Assembly (NCBI GenBank): GCA_963971285.1
Contig: OZ020255.1
Coordinates: 2,170,001 to 2,234,000 of the forward strand
Direction of reading: 5' to 3'
Length of the DNA: 64,000 nt
From: Astropecten irregularis
Taxonomy: Eukaryota > Echinodermata > Asteroidea > Paxillosida > Astropectinidae
A model generated the notes under the pieces. The model was not told where the DNA came from and did no database searches. It saw only the letters and a list, made by a program, of their open reading frames with translations. Numbering within the stretch: position 1 is the first letter of the stretch; each line of letters opens with the position of its first letter. This document shows positions 1-12,425 of the stretch, piece by piece. A program made the translations under genes and the position numbers.

Positions 1-262
1 AAGATGGTGATGATAGAAACATACCGTTTAAATTGTTTTGCCTGAAATGTTTTATTTATCCAAAAAAGAGTAAAAAAATCAGTGACCAAAATTATTTTTG
101 ATCTTTTAAAGATCAAAAATAAAAGAGAAAAGACTTAAGAAATACTGTGGTCATTTGTAACTGTTTTCTCCAAAAGTTGGCACCGTATGGGACTGAAATT
201 TTCACAGATGACTGTTACTGTATTTAGCTCCCTTGATATTTTTGCTCATGAAAAAAAAAGTA
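1..262 (+). mobile_element. TTAA-type MITE, truncated by window edge
   Basis: This is the interior and right part of the short element seen complete at 13982-14328. Shared blocks include the internal palindrome around 'ttttgatcttttaaagatc' and the 'cacagatgactg' block near 205. The left terminus lies outside the window and the right terminus is eroded. It has no coding capacity. Assigned by similarity within the window only. Confidence 0.7.
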
Positions 263-1280
263 GTAAAACAAGTAGTAAAATCAGGTACTATATGACTTGT
301 GCATGTATACCTTAAAATATGAGACAGGAAAGACCAAGTTCTGTTCACTGACACAGAATCATTGAAATATACCATATAGGAATGATTTAAACTCGTGGAG
401 TTTATTGAGCTAAAAAGCCATTGAGAATGGGTGCTTATATGACAGATGAAATTTGTTTCATTCTGCTAAAACCATGCATCACTTTGAATTGTATTTTGTC
501 TTTCCCATAGACTGCTGTAGTTCAAGTCATATCAAAAGAAACAAATCATACTCATGCAGTAAGCTCCTACGTAATTCATATTAGAAGGGAGACACCCTAA
601 GATACATTTCCCTTTTTATACATATTCGATAAATGAAAACTAGAAATATCAATGACAGTGCATAAAACCTTAATCAATAAATACAAGGACTTCAGTCAAA
701 CCAGCTACAAAAAAGGGAGAAAAATTAAATAAAAATGGAAAAAGAACCAAATCAACGGAATATTCGGCAAATGATTTATGAAGGCAAACTGCTAAATACT
801 GACCCAAATTCGGTGTTTGCTTAATGAAATAAAACCCGAGACAAAAACTGAAAACTGAATTTCAATATTATTGCCAGTTACTATGACAATAATACGTCAT
901 GAATCTATTACAGGCAAATACACGTGGTGCAATCTCTGATCGTTTGTATAGATCAGTGGGTGAAATATATAGCAACGCCCAGAGACCGTCTAACCAGACC
1001 CCCGATGGAGCTGCTCTTGGATAGACGTACAATCTGACGGGCTGTCTGGAGTTTGTTCATGATCGAGACACTTTGAGCTTTCTCCGTACTTACAAATCCC
1101 CTGGATAGCGTGTGACTGGACGACTGTTCCCCTTGTGACGGGTGGACAAAGACAATACAGCAAATTGACAAGCCTGTATCAAACCAACCGTTCTCTAGTT
1201 TTATCGTTGTATTAACTCAGACCCACAGTCATTACACTGTTTTTCTTGCCCGCATAACTGCGAGGCTGATTGGATCCAAG
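263..1280. other. Noncoding stretch upstream of candidate exon
   Basis: AT-rich up to about 950, then closer to balanced base composition up to the ATG at 1281. A TATATA string lies near 965, about 300 bp before the ATG, and could be a core promoter, but no initiator or downstream element confirms it. No repeat shared with the rest of the window was found here. Short reading frames on both strands show no recognisable domain. Confidence 0.3.
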
Positions 1281-1497
1281 ATGCGGATCCAGAATTCGTC
1301 TTGGGTTTTCATCCTACCAGTTTGTTTGGCGACCATTTACTCTTTGCTGCTCATACGCGTACGTGGAGAGTCGTGTGGAGCCCTGACCGTTGCTGAACCC
1401 GGTGATGATGCTGCCTCACTCCAAGAAAGAGCATTTGCAAATTTCAGACAAAGCTGCCGAAAGAAACAAAGCAAGCCACCAACTGCAAAGAAACAAG
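1281..1497 (+). CDS. Candidate first coding exon with signal peptide
   Basis: The ATG lies in a fair context (CCAAGATGC). The first 30 residues look like a secretion signal: a short polar start, a hydrophobic core (VFILPVCLATIYSLLLI), then RVRGES before a cysteine. The following 40 residues are hydrophilic and end in a basic KKQSKPPTAKKQ segment. The frame runs into a strong GTAAGT donor at 1498 and hits TGA at 1509 if not spliced. The exon is 217 nt, ending in phase 1, which matches the phase-1 start of every sushi exon from 36118 on. It may therefore be the first exon of the sushi/discoidin gene, across an intron of about 34.6 kb. It could equally belong to a gene with other exons that were not recognised. 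The sequence does not occur in the repeats of the window. Confidence 0.5.
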
Positions 1498-1566
1498 GTA
1501 AGTTGCCATGAACAAGAAATCAATGTAAGTTGCGATGAGCAAGAAATCAAGGTAAGTTGCGATTCT
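1498..1566 (+). repeat. 27-bp tandem repeat that triplicates the splice donor
   Basis: GTAAGTTGC followed by a variable base, ATGA and a shared 'caagaaatcaa' block occurs in direct repeat, giving GTAAGT at 1498, 1525 and 1552. Spacing is exactly 27 bp. Only the first donor avoids the in-frame TGA at 1509-1511. Use of the second or third would add that stop. Confidence 0.8.
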
Positions 1567-1619
1567 TTTCTTGAATAAAACAAGGTTTCTAAAACTGTTG
1601 CGTGGAAACATTAAATATA

Positions 1620-4600
1620 CCCAACGTTTACCATAAAACCTTCTCTTTACTGATCGGACTGTAGTTCGAAGGTTTGGGGCAATATTATTGCCATACATGA
1701 ATTATTTTATATTACTTACATCAATTACCTTATGTACAGTTTGATATTGAATAATAATATTGCGAGTGGGTCTATTCTTAAAATACAACGTTCAACGCCA
1801 AAACTACTTTCAAATACAACTGGGACTTACCGGGAAATGAATTAATGAATTAACCGCTAAGTTTAACGGCAGGTTTTTCAAATAAACGGTACAAAAATGT
1901 AGTAAGTGTAAAAGAAAACATTCGGCAAACATGAACTTCTATGTGTCTTTTCTCTCTCCAATCAGAATAGAAGTCATTGCCGCGTTAATCTTGAAATAAT
2001 GTATTTCAGAGTCCGCACTAATTGCTTATTTATGTGTCTTCCAAATGGAGTGGAAGGTTTTATATATTGGTTTCAGTTTTTCTGCTATCAAGTTTTTGAA
2101 CCCTACGGTTATTTCAATTCCGGTTATTTGAACGTTTAGCCAAGTAATCGTCCCAATGTTACTCAGTTATCAGGTTTAGTAGAGTACGGTATGTTTAGTA
2201 ATGTATGCCACACCGGGTTTGTTTGATAATCTTTCAGATGAAATCAAAATGTTTCTGATTTCTTTGCCTGCATGCTTCGAAGGATACAGACAAACGGGTA
2301 TCGTCATGAATTGCTTATAAATTGCTGAATTACAATCAAGTTAAAAATAGTTTAAGGTGTCGGTCACTATTTTCTTTTTATTAATACCAATGTTCTGCCT
2401 TGGAGTATGGGACTGATGCAATATATACCATGTTTGTAATAAGATTTTAATCACTTGATTAAGCAACGTCTGAATGGCTGATGGCTAAAATATTATACGT
2501 CCATTTCATGTCAGCATCCAATATATTTTCTGGCATTCACACCTTTTAAACAAGTATCAAGAACACATAGAACATAGAACACACGCCCGTTTGCATATCA
2601 TTTTTGGAATCGATTCAGTAGGTACATTCGTATCCCACATGTGCACGAATATGGCTTCTCTCAATGATGCGTGTATACCGTATAGCAGAAAATAATTAAT
2701 ACATTTTATTTCATTTGCTCTTGAATATATCAATTGAAACATTTGCTTCAATATGAATGTGATTATTACCAGACCAAATGGATTTTGACGAACCTTATAT
2801 ATTCTAGATGACTCTAATAAGATTTGAAAATTTCCGAAAAAGTAAGAATAAAGATAAAGATTATTGCACATTGTTGTCATCTATACAAGGATAAGTCGGC
2901 AGTTCTTATATAGAATTGTACACATTTAACTGGTAGAAGTATAGCAATAGGAGGTCGTGAACACAAAGCCCAATCCAGCCTTGAATGAGGTTATTGACTT
3001 CATTGAGGCATGCGATCAATACGAATTGAAAAATACGTTACCCATGTAATATAATGTGTTTTTTCACGGTGAAGTGACTGGGAATTTGTTAAGCCTTTCT
3101 CAGCGAATCTCCGCGGGGTGCAAGCCTGGCACGTGCCTCATGGTAGACCCGTAACTCCATTGTCTAACTATCGGCTTCTCTAGGCACTAGAATATGTGAT
3201 AAACTGTGGTAAGATCTTACATTCATTTATTGCTAATATTTCTGTGCATAGTTCAATATGAGGTTAGAAGGCTTATAAATGATTGGCAGTTTTTGTTCGC
3301 ATGTTTGTATCTTGATTGGTGATTGAGGGGCCAACCATGGCTAGAATTGAATGGATAGACTCTCTATCTATTCAATAACATAATATGAGCAACGATTAGA
3401 TGTATTATAATCCATTAAATGCCCAGGGAATAATCGGATATGCCCCTGTTCCCGACCCCCTCAGAATCAAAAAGCCCAATTTTATAGCAATTCCATCATT
3501 CTTGCAATTGAAGTAACATTGCGACTAGGGGCGAATTTTACCGTTTCGTCTGCCATCTGGTACCGCACCCTTTTATATCACGTGATTGGCGTGAACACGT
3601 CCTGCTTTTCTATTGGCTAGTTGAATATAACCAGCTCAGCCCGATTCTTACGACTGGCGGACAGGGTGAGATTCCTGCCTCGCGAGGCGACAAATATCAA
3701 ACACGTTGGATATTTGCCTCCGGTCGCAATCTCTTGAGGCAAAAAACGCAGCAACAATTTGCCGCACACGATGAGCTACGTGCTGAACAAACGGCCTCTG
3801 CAGATAGCTCTCGTGTGCGTCGTGCTTGAAGCCAATTTGAAGTCGTATACATTCTATACAATATGTGTGACTCCATTCTATAACTGCTTCAAACTTGGAA
3901 TGTTCATGAGATATACACTTATACTTACTAACTTAGTTTAGATGCAATGGTTTAAGAAAACAATATGTACATGGAGTTTGTGATAGCGCTATGCATATTA
4001 ATACTGCAAACATTTCAAGTAATAAACTGCTGCATACCGCTCATCAGCCAAAATAATGACCTGAAATTCATAAGATATTACCACAATTTTGCTGTACAAT
4101 ATGGACGTGGTGATCAGAAATGTCAACAGAGAGGCAGTGAATCAGTATTCTTAATCTGCTAATCAAACGTCTTGTTTCCATCAATTCTTTCTTATGTGTA
4201 ATGATTGTGCTTGACTACCGATAGTGGATTATATTGCAAATAAAAGTATATCATTATATTTTTATCACTTCATCAAACTTAAGCAAGCTTCAGTTTAGAC
4301 CCACGTGCTCGACTTGGAGATTACCCCTGAAGCTTGCGCAGCGAACTGACGTAAAAACGTTGCACTTGAATAATTAGTTGCGCTTGAATAATAATAGTTG
4401 ATTAGGCCCGGGGCTGAGCCAACTTCATAAAGCTGCTTAAATACACATTGTGCTTAAAGATGGAGAATAACGATTTGTGAAAAAATGAAACAAATCCTTG
4501 TTTATAAGACATATAAGAATCTTCTCATAATATTCAATGGGGCTGTTGTTTTTTCATTATTCAGTAATATTGGAAATACAATTTGATAGTAATTTTACGT

Positions 4601-6303
4601 GAACATCTTTTTTTTCGAAATCGTTGGAGCCCAGCTTTAAAGGTTGTTCCATACTTTGGTAGGAAACCAAAACAGAAGTGTTCAAAGATTTACTTATAAC
4701 TTAAAGGGTGTAAAGATGGTGCTAGTAGAAACATACCGTTCATTTCTTTTCGTCTGAAATACTGTATTTATCAAAAAATATGTAAAAGCAACAACCGAAA
4801 AATATTGTGATCTTTAAAAGAAAAAAAAAACGTGAAAAGATTAAAGAAATTCCGTGGGCCTTTTTCACTGTTTTCTCAAAAAGTCGGCACCGTTTGGGAC
4901 CGGGATTTTTTTTTTACAGATGACTTATATTGTATCTTCTTTTTTTTTTATATTTGTGCCCATTTCTTTGACAAAAACCTTTTAGAATTACCTTTAAGCA
5001 TGAAAAGTCTTCTTTGATCAAACAGGATTACCGACCAAATTTCCATGTGATGTTAACTGTTTTTGACTTGAATTCGCCTATTGTTTACTGAACACAACAT
5101 TTACAAGTTTTGGCTGGCATAGTGATTTTATTTACCCAAGTTGTTGGTACTGAAGCAAAAAAATGTTGGTGCTTAAGCAGCTCTTTGAATTTGGTTTACA
5201 GAGTGGCACGTTCACAACAAGATTTGTTAAAAAAAGAATTTAATGAAACTGGATATTATTCGGTCGTGTAAAAGATCTTTTCTTTGGAATAAATATATGT
5301 GAAGTTGATAAATGGGATCATTTAAATCATAAAAATACAATAAAGATTGGTTATCCTTGCAGTAACCAAATTCAAACAATATTATGGAGCTTGTTCGTTG
5401 TCGGTTGGCTGGTATAATTAGTATGACACATTACATGCTTTCTATCCAGAGTTTCTTTGAGTATTTCAGCTTTTTTCATTTAGATCACTCGATTTAATCA
5501 ATGAAACGAAATCACTCAAAAAAAACACTCAATGTAATTTTTATGATTTTTTGATTTGTAAATTAAAAGGAAACTCAAATTATGTTACTGAAAAAAACTC
5601 CAAACTTTAGAGTTGATGCCATTTTTAAAACACCACCAACCTCACCAATCAATCCCACACCCCGCCCATTGCAACCAACCACTGGCTGCCATCCAATCAA
5701 ATAACAGTACGGGAAACCCTTTACATTGTAACATACCAAGATATGCAACCAACGAGGCAATATTCATTAATGTATTACATCTCTATTACATCTTGTATAC
5801 CCTTTGCCAAATGTTTGGTTTCTTTTCCTTTGTTCATCGTAACCATAGCTGTCACTTTTCAAATCCTCAAAGTTTAAAATGAATTAACAACTATAGCCAC
5901 ATAAACGTGTCAGTAAGCCAGCAGTGCTGAGGGAATCTACAAGTGACCACTTGTTGCAATGTTCAGTGTATAAGGACGGTATTCCAATGGTAACCGGTCG
6001 TTTGGGGAACTAAAGAGTTTTGTTATATGACTTTGCCATGGAAACCACTCTATCCCTCAGCTGGGGAGCTGCATGTCTCATACAAAAATATCCCCTGATT
6101 ATATTATGATGTCATACAATATTATTGTCCTATATCTTTTAAATGTTTTTCATTAAAGAAAAATAAATGAATTAAAGGAACAACAGTTTGGAACAACTCT
6201 TGCCCCAAAGGCATAACAAATCCTTAGGTCTTAAGCGTGCATAAGTTTGATGGAGTTGTACAATGTATTCCATATCTGCAGGACAGTCGTACAGATTACT
6301 GGT
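1620..6303 (+). repeat. Segmental duplication, copy A
   Basis: The segment is collinear with 13585-18644 (copy B), with many substitutions and small indels. Anchor blocks are the 'gcaatattattgcca' region (1678 and 13632), the GC-richer block at 3100-3180 (15405-15485 in B), the block at 3600-3830 (15900-16130 in B), a MITE at 4641-4993 (16933-17272 in B), and the last part at 5930-6303 (18230-18644 in B). No long reading frame is conserved between the copies, so it is probably noncoding or made of old transposon sequence. Copy A lacks the MITE present in B at 13982 and so preserves the empty target site near 1980-1990. Confidence 0.85.
4637..4997 (+). mobile_element. TTAA-type MITE inside duplication copy A
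   Basis: The element is 4641-4993, flanked by TTAA at 4637-4640 and 4994-4997. It starts AGGTTGTTCCATACTTTGGT and ends in AATTACCT, so the terminal inverted repeats are degraded. The internal sequence matches the copy at 13982-14328. The same insertion is present at 16933 in copy B, so it predates the duplication. The TTAA target and AGGT/ACCT ends resemble piggyBac-type MITEs. Confidence 0.7.
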
Positions 6304-7538
6304 TACACACAGAGAAAAATTTACACAAGATAAGTAAAATCTACCCTGTTTTACATGTAACGGGCGCACATGCGACATTACTAGGTAAAACTTACATAAC
6401 AAGTGTTTGGTAAAATGTTACACAATAGTTAGGTAAATTTTTACTTTGAAACTGTGTAACAGATTTTACCGAATTTCTAGGTAAAACCCTGTTATGTAAA
6501 ATTTTACACAGATATTAGGTAAATTTTTTACCACTTTTCTGTGTAATCAATTTACTTGTTAATTAAGTAAACATTTTACCATATATCTATGTATTTTCGG
6601 CATTGTTTTAACATGTTATATATGTAAATTTGTTTCTCTTTACTGAGTTTCTCGGTAAATCCTTTTTTCAAAATCACAAACCGTTAAACACAAATTAATA
6701 CACACATAGAAATGTCAAATTTCAAACTTGAATGCTGTGAGCTTTATTTCTATTTCTGACAAACTTTAAAAATCAACATCATTAATGGGATCAAGCAAGG
6801 TGTATTTGTGAAAAATACAAGGCCTCCCAAATTCCTTTCTTATATGAAGTAGAAAAGAAACTTTAACACTGAGAGTTAGTGAAATAAATCAATAAGATGG
6901 ACACTTGCATAGAACTTTCTATAAATGATACTTGCCATTGCCAAATGAAACAATTTTCAGTATAATAGTAGACATTGAAACTGAACTGTCCCTTCATATT
7001 CACTGTCCTACTCATCCACTGCAGGGTTCAGGTATATTGTTTTACCTCTGTGTCATTTGGAAATCACATTTAAGAATCGACTGATAATTAATTTTTATGG
7101 CCCTTCAATTTTCAAGTTTAAAACATACTGAACCTGCAATGGAATAATTATTAACAACAAATGTACATGTTGTAAACATCAATATAAGACACTAAACATC
7201 TATTGGAAAGTGCAGGGGAACATATTGACCCTTGCCTGTCTGCTACTGGTAAACAAAACCCAGATGTAAATTGAAAAAGAATTCTGGCCATTTACATGTA
7301 AATATTTCATTTTTCATAGACCTTCTCTTGATTAAGGGAAATGAGACATGAACAATGCATGATGATTACCAAGAAATGTGAACTTTCAGATAAAACACTC
7401 ACTATCCTCAAGAATGAATATGTGCTTACATAATACTGTAGCAGAATATCAGGAAATCTCTGATGGCACACCCCTTTACATTGTCTTTGAGCTCAAAGAT
7501 CACAGACTCCATGAAGTCACATATACCTGAACATTTGT

Positions 7539-7737
7539 CTTGTTAGTTGTACTGCAAGTGTCAGACGAAGTATGTCTTAAAACAAATGTCCTATTCTTCT
7601 GATAAAGATACATCTGTGGAGGTGCTTGGCGTTCTTTAACTAGGAGCACTTGTTGAAGAGCTATTGGTGTCACCACAGGACAAGAATCAGAACGGCTGTG
7701 ATTTTGTTGTTCCATCTTCTTGGTGATTGTTCTCCTG
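7539..7737 (-). other. Exon-like open segment on the minus strand
   Basis: On the minus strand this segment has a pyrimidine-rich acceptor (TTTCTTCAG) in front and a GTATATGTG donor behind, with one open frame through it (including KKMEQQNHSRSDS and LLVKERQAPPQMYLYQKNR). No domain was recognised. It lies inside the GTAAA/TTTAC element, so it could be a remnant of that element's own spliced gene. Confidence 0.25.
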
Positions 7738-8059
7738 AAGAAATGGAAACACAAATTGAAAGCAAATAATTAGACCACGTATGACTGTATTTATCAGAGG
7801 CACTATGGAATAATTATTTGAAAAAAAAAACACTTCAGGGTAAATTTTCATTCTTGAATCCTCTGCCGCATATGTAGTTTTCTATGATTCATAATGAGCT
7901 TATGTAATTACATCCAGATCCTATGAGCATTCCCGAAGTTTATTGTAGGTCTTCATATTTAGCGGTTTTCAGTCTTGGATCCTGTTGTTACATTGTAATT
8001 TTGATATTTGACTTCATGTAAAAATAGACTGCAACATATAAGTAAAAATTGGTACTTAC

Positions 8060-8188
8060 CGAGTGAACATCGATAAAAAAAACTGATGAAGTCTCAGTGA
8101 AGGAATATATGTTGTCGTACACATTTCACCTTTCGTCGGCCAGTGCACAGAGGAAGTTGGAGAGCAGACAATTCCAAGTTGCTTTCAT
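8060..8188 (-). other. Second exon-like segment on the minus strand
   Basis: Bounded by TTTTCTTCAG in front and by a strong GTAAGTACC donor behind, upstream of and on the same strand as the exon-like segment at 7737-7539. All three frames have stops before the donor, so it would be a noncoding or leader exon, or decayed. Confidence 0.2.
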
Positions 8189-8982
8189 CTGAAGAAAATG
8201 TAAAAAAAAAAAAACATAATTATCTTCTGTGAACAATACTGGTTTGCACCACCGCCGTTATCAACTGTCCGGAAAATGGTCCCAACTAGATTCTACATGA
8301 TGATAGTTCCCCCACATCGACGTCCTTATCCTTCACAAGATGGGTTTGCCAGGATGGAATAAATTTAAGGACGAAGCTTTTCAGAGACTTATGTCCATTT
8401 AGGTTGTCCTTAAATTACTACACAGCAATCAACGCATATGAATGTAACATTTTGTAACGGACGTAAAACTTCCATGGCGTAATGTATTTGACATGTTATA
8501 AATCCATATTAAATGTAGGTAAACCATTCACATGTCAGCCATCCGTACCTTAATATTACACAAATTAACATGAAAACATTAACTAAGGTTAATTACCTTC
8601 ACAAGATGACCAAACCTCCAAGCCTTCAGTTTGTTGTCCATTTCCATGCTGTTATGTACGTCAAGTGAAGCCACGCATATTCGAACTCCCGAACGTACTT
8701 GTTTGTTGTGTAAATTGAATGTCTGTCATGTATGTATTGTAAAATTTACCATGACATTAAGAATACTAATTTCTTACCACTTGTTACATGTAAAGTACTT
8801 ACTTCACTTATGTAAACTTTACACAATCATTGTAAACTTGTATGTTTACTCCCAAAATATGAAAAATTATTTTTACAAAACAAATGTGTATAGCTTTTTC
8901 ATGGGATTTTACATAAATTAAGTGTTTTTTTACACAATATTCTTTACATATTTTATTTTTTACATTCGTTTTCTGAGTGTAT

Positions 8983-10183
8983 AGGTAATTGATATATTTT
9001 ATAAGCATTATGTTTTACAAACAGTCTTCACTGATTCTCTGTGGACTTTTCTCACCATCCCTTCCATCAGTCGTGGCGTACTCAGAAATTTATTCAAGGG
9101 AATGTTTTAAAACTAGATGGCATCATTCATGAGATCCCACAAAGTAGAAGAGTGACTTAACATGTTATGGTGTGGGAAGTGCCCATGTCCCTTCAACATC
9201 GTGACATTTTGAAATTCTATCTTTGCAAAAAATTCTGTTTGTCTGCATTTCCATACTAAATTACATTTGTCGGAGATGGCCTGACTACCACACACATACC
9301 AACATTCATACCGTGATTCACGTGGCAACGTAGTGCCACTGCAGGGTTCTCCTCGGGTTTGCTCAAATGTTTGGGGGAATCGGTAGAGGAATAATCCACG
9401 AAACCACGGCGGGGCGTGGAGTCCGGAGCCCGCTGATGGGCCCCGAAAATTGTGGGGCTTTAGATGTTCTCTGGTGTATTTTTGAGTTTTCCAGGGCCAT
9501 TTTTGTCCATAATTTGAGATGGCAAGTTTGTTTTCATACAGTTTTTATTTAGACGCAGGATCAAAACAAATAATTATTTCGGAATGACATTTGTTGGAAA
9601 AATGGAAAAATGTGTATTTATATGTGTTTATCATTTTCAGCACTGAGATCATTTAGCTGAATGGATGAAGCATAAAAGACAAATAGAATTCACAACTAAA
9701 AATATTAATTCAAAAGCCGTGCAGTCAAACTTTGAAATTGTTTTATTTCTAATATTACAACGAATTGCATTTGTTAATGAATATGGAATTTCCATAAAAA
9801 TCTAAATTAAACCCACACAGAATGAAGAGAAATTTTCGTTTTCGCGCATGAAAAACTGCAAATATGATTGTTCAGATGATATCTTAGCTAGGTGCGTGCT
9901 TCCGTTGTTTCGGCAAGTCCTGTCACTTTTTGACAAATTATTATATGACAAAACGCGCGCAGTGTTGTCCAGAACGTAAAATCTCGGACTTCCTTTCAAT
10001 AAATTTATTCCATTTATGCTGTTATTATTATTATTATCCTTACATGTATTTCCGTTTACATTTTTATGAATAAGTATGCAAACTTAACGCGTAGGGCCTA
10101 CACTGTATGTACGTAGATTTTGATCGTGTTTGCTGCGGAGGGTATGCTGTCTACGTGGCATAATACTGTATATTTGATCCAGC
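8983..10183. other. Unassigned noncoding stretch
   Basis: No gene, terminal repeat or family shared with the window was recognised. 9300-9500 is less AT-rich and has a short open frame from 9367 with no recognisable domain. An ATT-rich run lies near 10020-10040. Confidence 0.4.
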
Positions 10184-11010
10184 CGAACAACCAGAGTTGT
10201 AACGAGTCACTGTTTTTTGTGACTCGAGTCGAGTTGAGTCATTTTAAAGAAGTGACTCGAGTCGAGTAATTTTGTCATGAATGTGGAGTCGAGTCGAGTC
10301 GAGTCGAGTCACAGTGTGTAGTCGAGTCGAGTCGAGTCAATTATTTAGATCGAGTAAATTCGAGTCACAAAATAATATTTCAGAAATAAACAAACACCAA
10401 CAGAATGGAATTTGTTGCTTTTTTTTTTTTTTTTATTTACCGGTACATCCGGGTCACAACCTGTGACGAAACACATTTAGGCTACATGCACATATCACAG
10501 TTTAGGGCCTGTTTGTTTGTGACGAATAATGCGGATCCGGATCCCATTTTAGCGTAGTGCATAGGACGTGGATCCCAAAATTTGGGATCCGGTGCATTAA
10601 ACAAACAGGCCCTTAGGCTGGTTTCGTGGATTTACAAAACCACAAGATAGTGCTAGTGGGAGGGAGTACGTAACGAGACATGGCGACATGGTGTATGTTT
10701 GATACATTATACCGTATGCATCGTGCATGGAAGCTGATACTTCTATACCCCATGTATACAAACTTGCGGTGCGCGTAAGTTCAAATAAAATATTTCGCAA
10801 AGTTTTATTTTTCGGGGGCGGGAAGGGGGGACTCGAGTCATTATTAGCCTCACTCGAGTCGAGTCGAGTCATTCTGATGAGACACTCGAGTCGAGTCGAG
10901 TCATTTGCTCGCAATGACTCGAGTCATTTAGTCTTTGGGGCACGAGTCGAGTCGAATCGCAAAAAATGTGACTCGAGTCAGACTCGAGTCATTACAACTC
11001 TGCGAACAAC
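10184..11010. mobile_element. Non-autonomous hAT element with 8-bp target duplication
   Basis: The element is 10192-11002 (811 bp), flanked by CGAACAAC on both sides (10184-10191 and 11003-11010). It starts CAGAGTTGTAACGAGTCAC and ends with an inverse ATTACAACTCTG. The 8-bp duplication and CAG terminus are hAT features. The outer 130-170 bp on each side are crowded with GACTCGAGTC and GAGTCGAGTC motifs in both orientations, probably transposase-binding repeats. No transposase is present. A smaller MITE sits inside it at 10505-10612. Confidence 0.9.
10502..10615. mobile_element. PIF/Harbinger-like MITE nested in the hAT element
   Basis: The element is 10505-10612 (108 bp) with perfect 14-bp inverted ends GGGCCTGTTTGTTT and a TTA target duplication at 10502-10504 and 10613-10615. 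The 3-bp TTA duplication and GGGCC terminus fit PIF/Harbinger MITEs. A related copy is at 45367-45482. It contains two GGATCC-rich blocks that are partly palindromic. Confidence 0.85.
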
Positions 11011-12234
11011 CCGAAACTGGCTTACGCCAACAATCACGCACTACACCCGCCATTAGGAACGAATGTCTACGTCGCGGTGTAAGCGCGGAATGTACAGGAG
11101 GCTATGTGACATAATTGACGGTGTTTTATTATTACAACACACTGATTCCGCAGATTTGGCCCGTTACTTTCGCAGTATTTATTAGTTTCTTTCTTTTTGT
11201 TCTCATTTTCCTTTATTTTGGCAATATCTTTTTCGTCCACATTTTTACTGAGCAAATGATGGTGTTCAACAGCCACTTACCCCCCCCCCCCCCCAACGCA
11301 CGCACCTGCCTTCCACAAAATGTGGTGAAATGGTTTTTTTGTCAAATCCTTTATAAAACATGGGTTTCCGCTGTCCGCTGTTAGGCGTATTATTTGCTGT
11401 ACACGCATCACAACGGGCGCGGCAGTCTCCCTGCGCCAAACAGCAAATATATCTATGCTTGCTCTTTACTATTACCCCCATTTAGTGTTTATTTCATCCT
11501 CTGATTACTGTCTAATGTAAATTAAGTAAATTAATGTAAGGCAATAATTACTGTGATTAAACTTCTGTAACAACGAACAATTTACCCTTGATCAATTTTG
11601 GGGAATGGCCCATGGATACATAAGTTTATGCGGTCTCTCCGATAGTTGCTACAATCAGCAAAAATACACGGTGAGGTAGTTTTCTAATAATATTCTATAT
11701 TTTACAATTGTTTGACAGCAACCTGTCATATGTCAATGGTTAATGTCGAAAACATGCAATTTTGTGTTCCCTGAATGTCCTTTGCTGCAGAAAATTGAGC
11801 CTTCTGAAAATTCAGCACTCTGAAATGATTCCTTGAATGTTTTTATTTTTTTAAAGTGTAAAACCTTTTACAAATGATAAACAAAAGTTTTCAAATTAAC
11901 TTTCAAATCAATTTAATTTCGAAACCATCAATTTCTCCTTGCAAAAGTGGTGAGATGAAAGCAAGTATTAAACTATTGCTCACCAGGTAAACATTCTGAA
12001 TGCAAAAATAGTTTGATTTGAAACATTTTTCAGGACCTAATTTTGAAAATGTGCAGGAAAGAACAAAATTGACGGGCACGTTCAAACTCGATACACGCGC
12101 AGACCAGAGACCAACTGTCTATTTTGTTACGTCCTAAAGGAGAATGAGATATTCCCTATCGGGAAAAATTGCCTTAAAATCTTAAGTGCCCAGCAAATTT
12201 TCCATGGATAATGTGTGACAGCCTATTGTGCAGG
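11011..12234. other. Repeat fragments and unassigned sequence
   Basis: A run of 15 C lies at 11280-11294. About 11390-11640 is an inverted copy of a repeat also found at 27640-27960 and 30470-30680; shared marks are the 'gcggcagtctccctgcgc' block and the 'ggcccatggatacataag' block. 11640-12234 shows nothing recognisable. Confidence 0.5.
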
Positions 12235-12425
12235 CCTGTTTGTTAGGTGACTGGAAAATTAGTTATACTCAGTGAATCTCCGTAGGGTGCAGGCCGGCAC
12301 GTGCCTGGTGGTAGGCCCGTAACTCCATGATATAACAATAGACTTCTCTTGGCATTAGAATCTGTAATCAACTGATGACAGTTGCCTGTATATAAAATCT
12401 TACATTCGTTTATTGCTATTATTTA
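12235..12425 (+). repeat. Third, short copy of the GC-richer block of the duplication
   Basis: Similar to 3070-3260 in copy A and 15375-15550 in copy B. The best-kept part is 'tgaatctccgtagggtgca', followed by CACGTGCCTGGTGG and CCCGTAACTCC. Similarity ends on both sides outside these limits, so this is an interspersed fragment and not part of the long duplication. It contains an E-box-like CACGTG. Confidence 0.7.

Larger units (their letters stand above)
6304..8982. mobile_element. Large putative DNA transposon with GTAAA/TTTAC subterminal repeats
   Basis: The left end reads about CACACAGAGAAAA and the right end is roughly its inverse (TTTTCTGAGTGTA, about 10 of 13 matching). The outer 300 bp on each side are packed with inverted GTAAA and TTTAC pairs, for example near 6440-6540 and 8720-8900. 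The element begins exactly where similarity between copies A and B stops. No clear target duplication was found and no transposase is recognisable. Boundaries and family are uncertain. Confidence 0.5.

Noticed and set aside
10281-10466. CRISPR-like array suggested by regular GAGTCGAGTC repeats
   Set aside because: Repeats are a 5-bp simple motif without unique spacers and belong to the arms of a hAT element in a eukaryotic genome.
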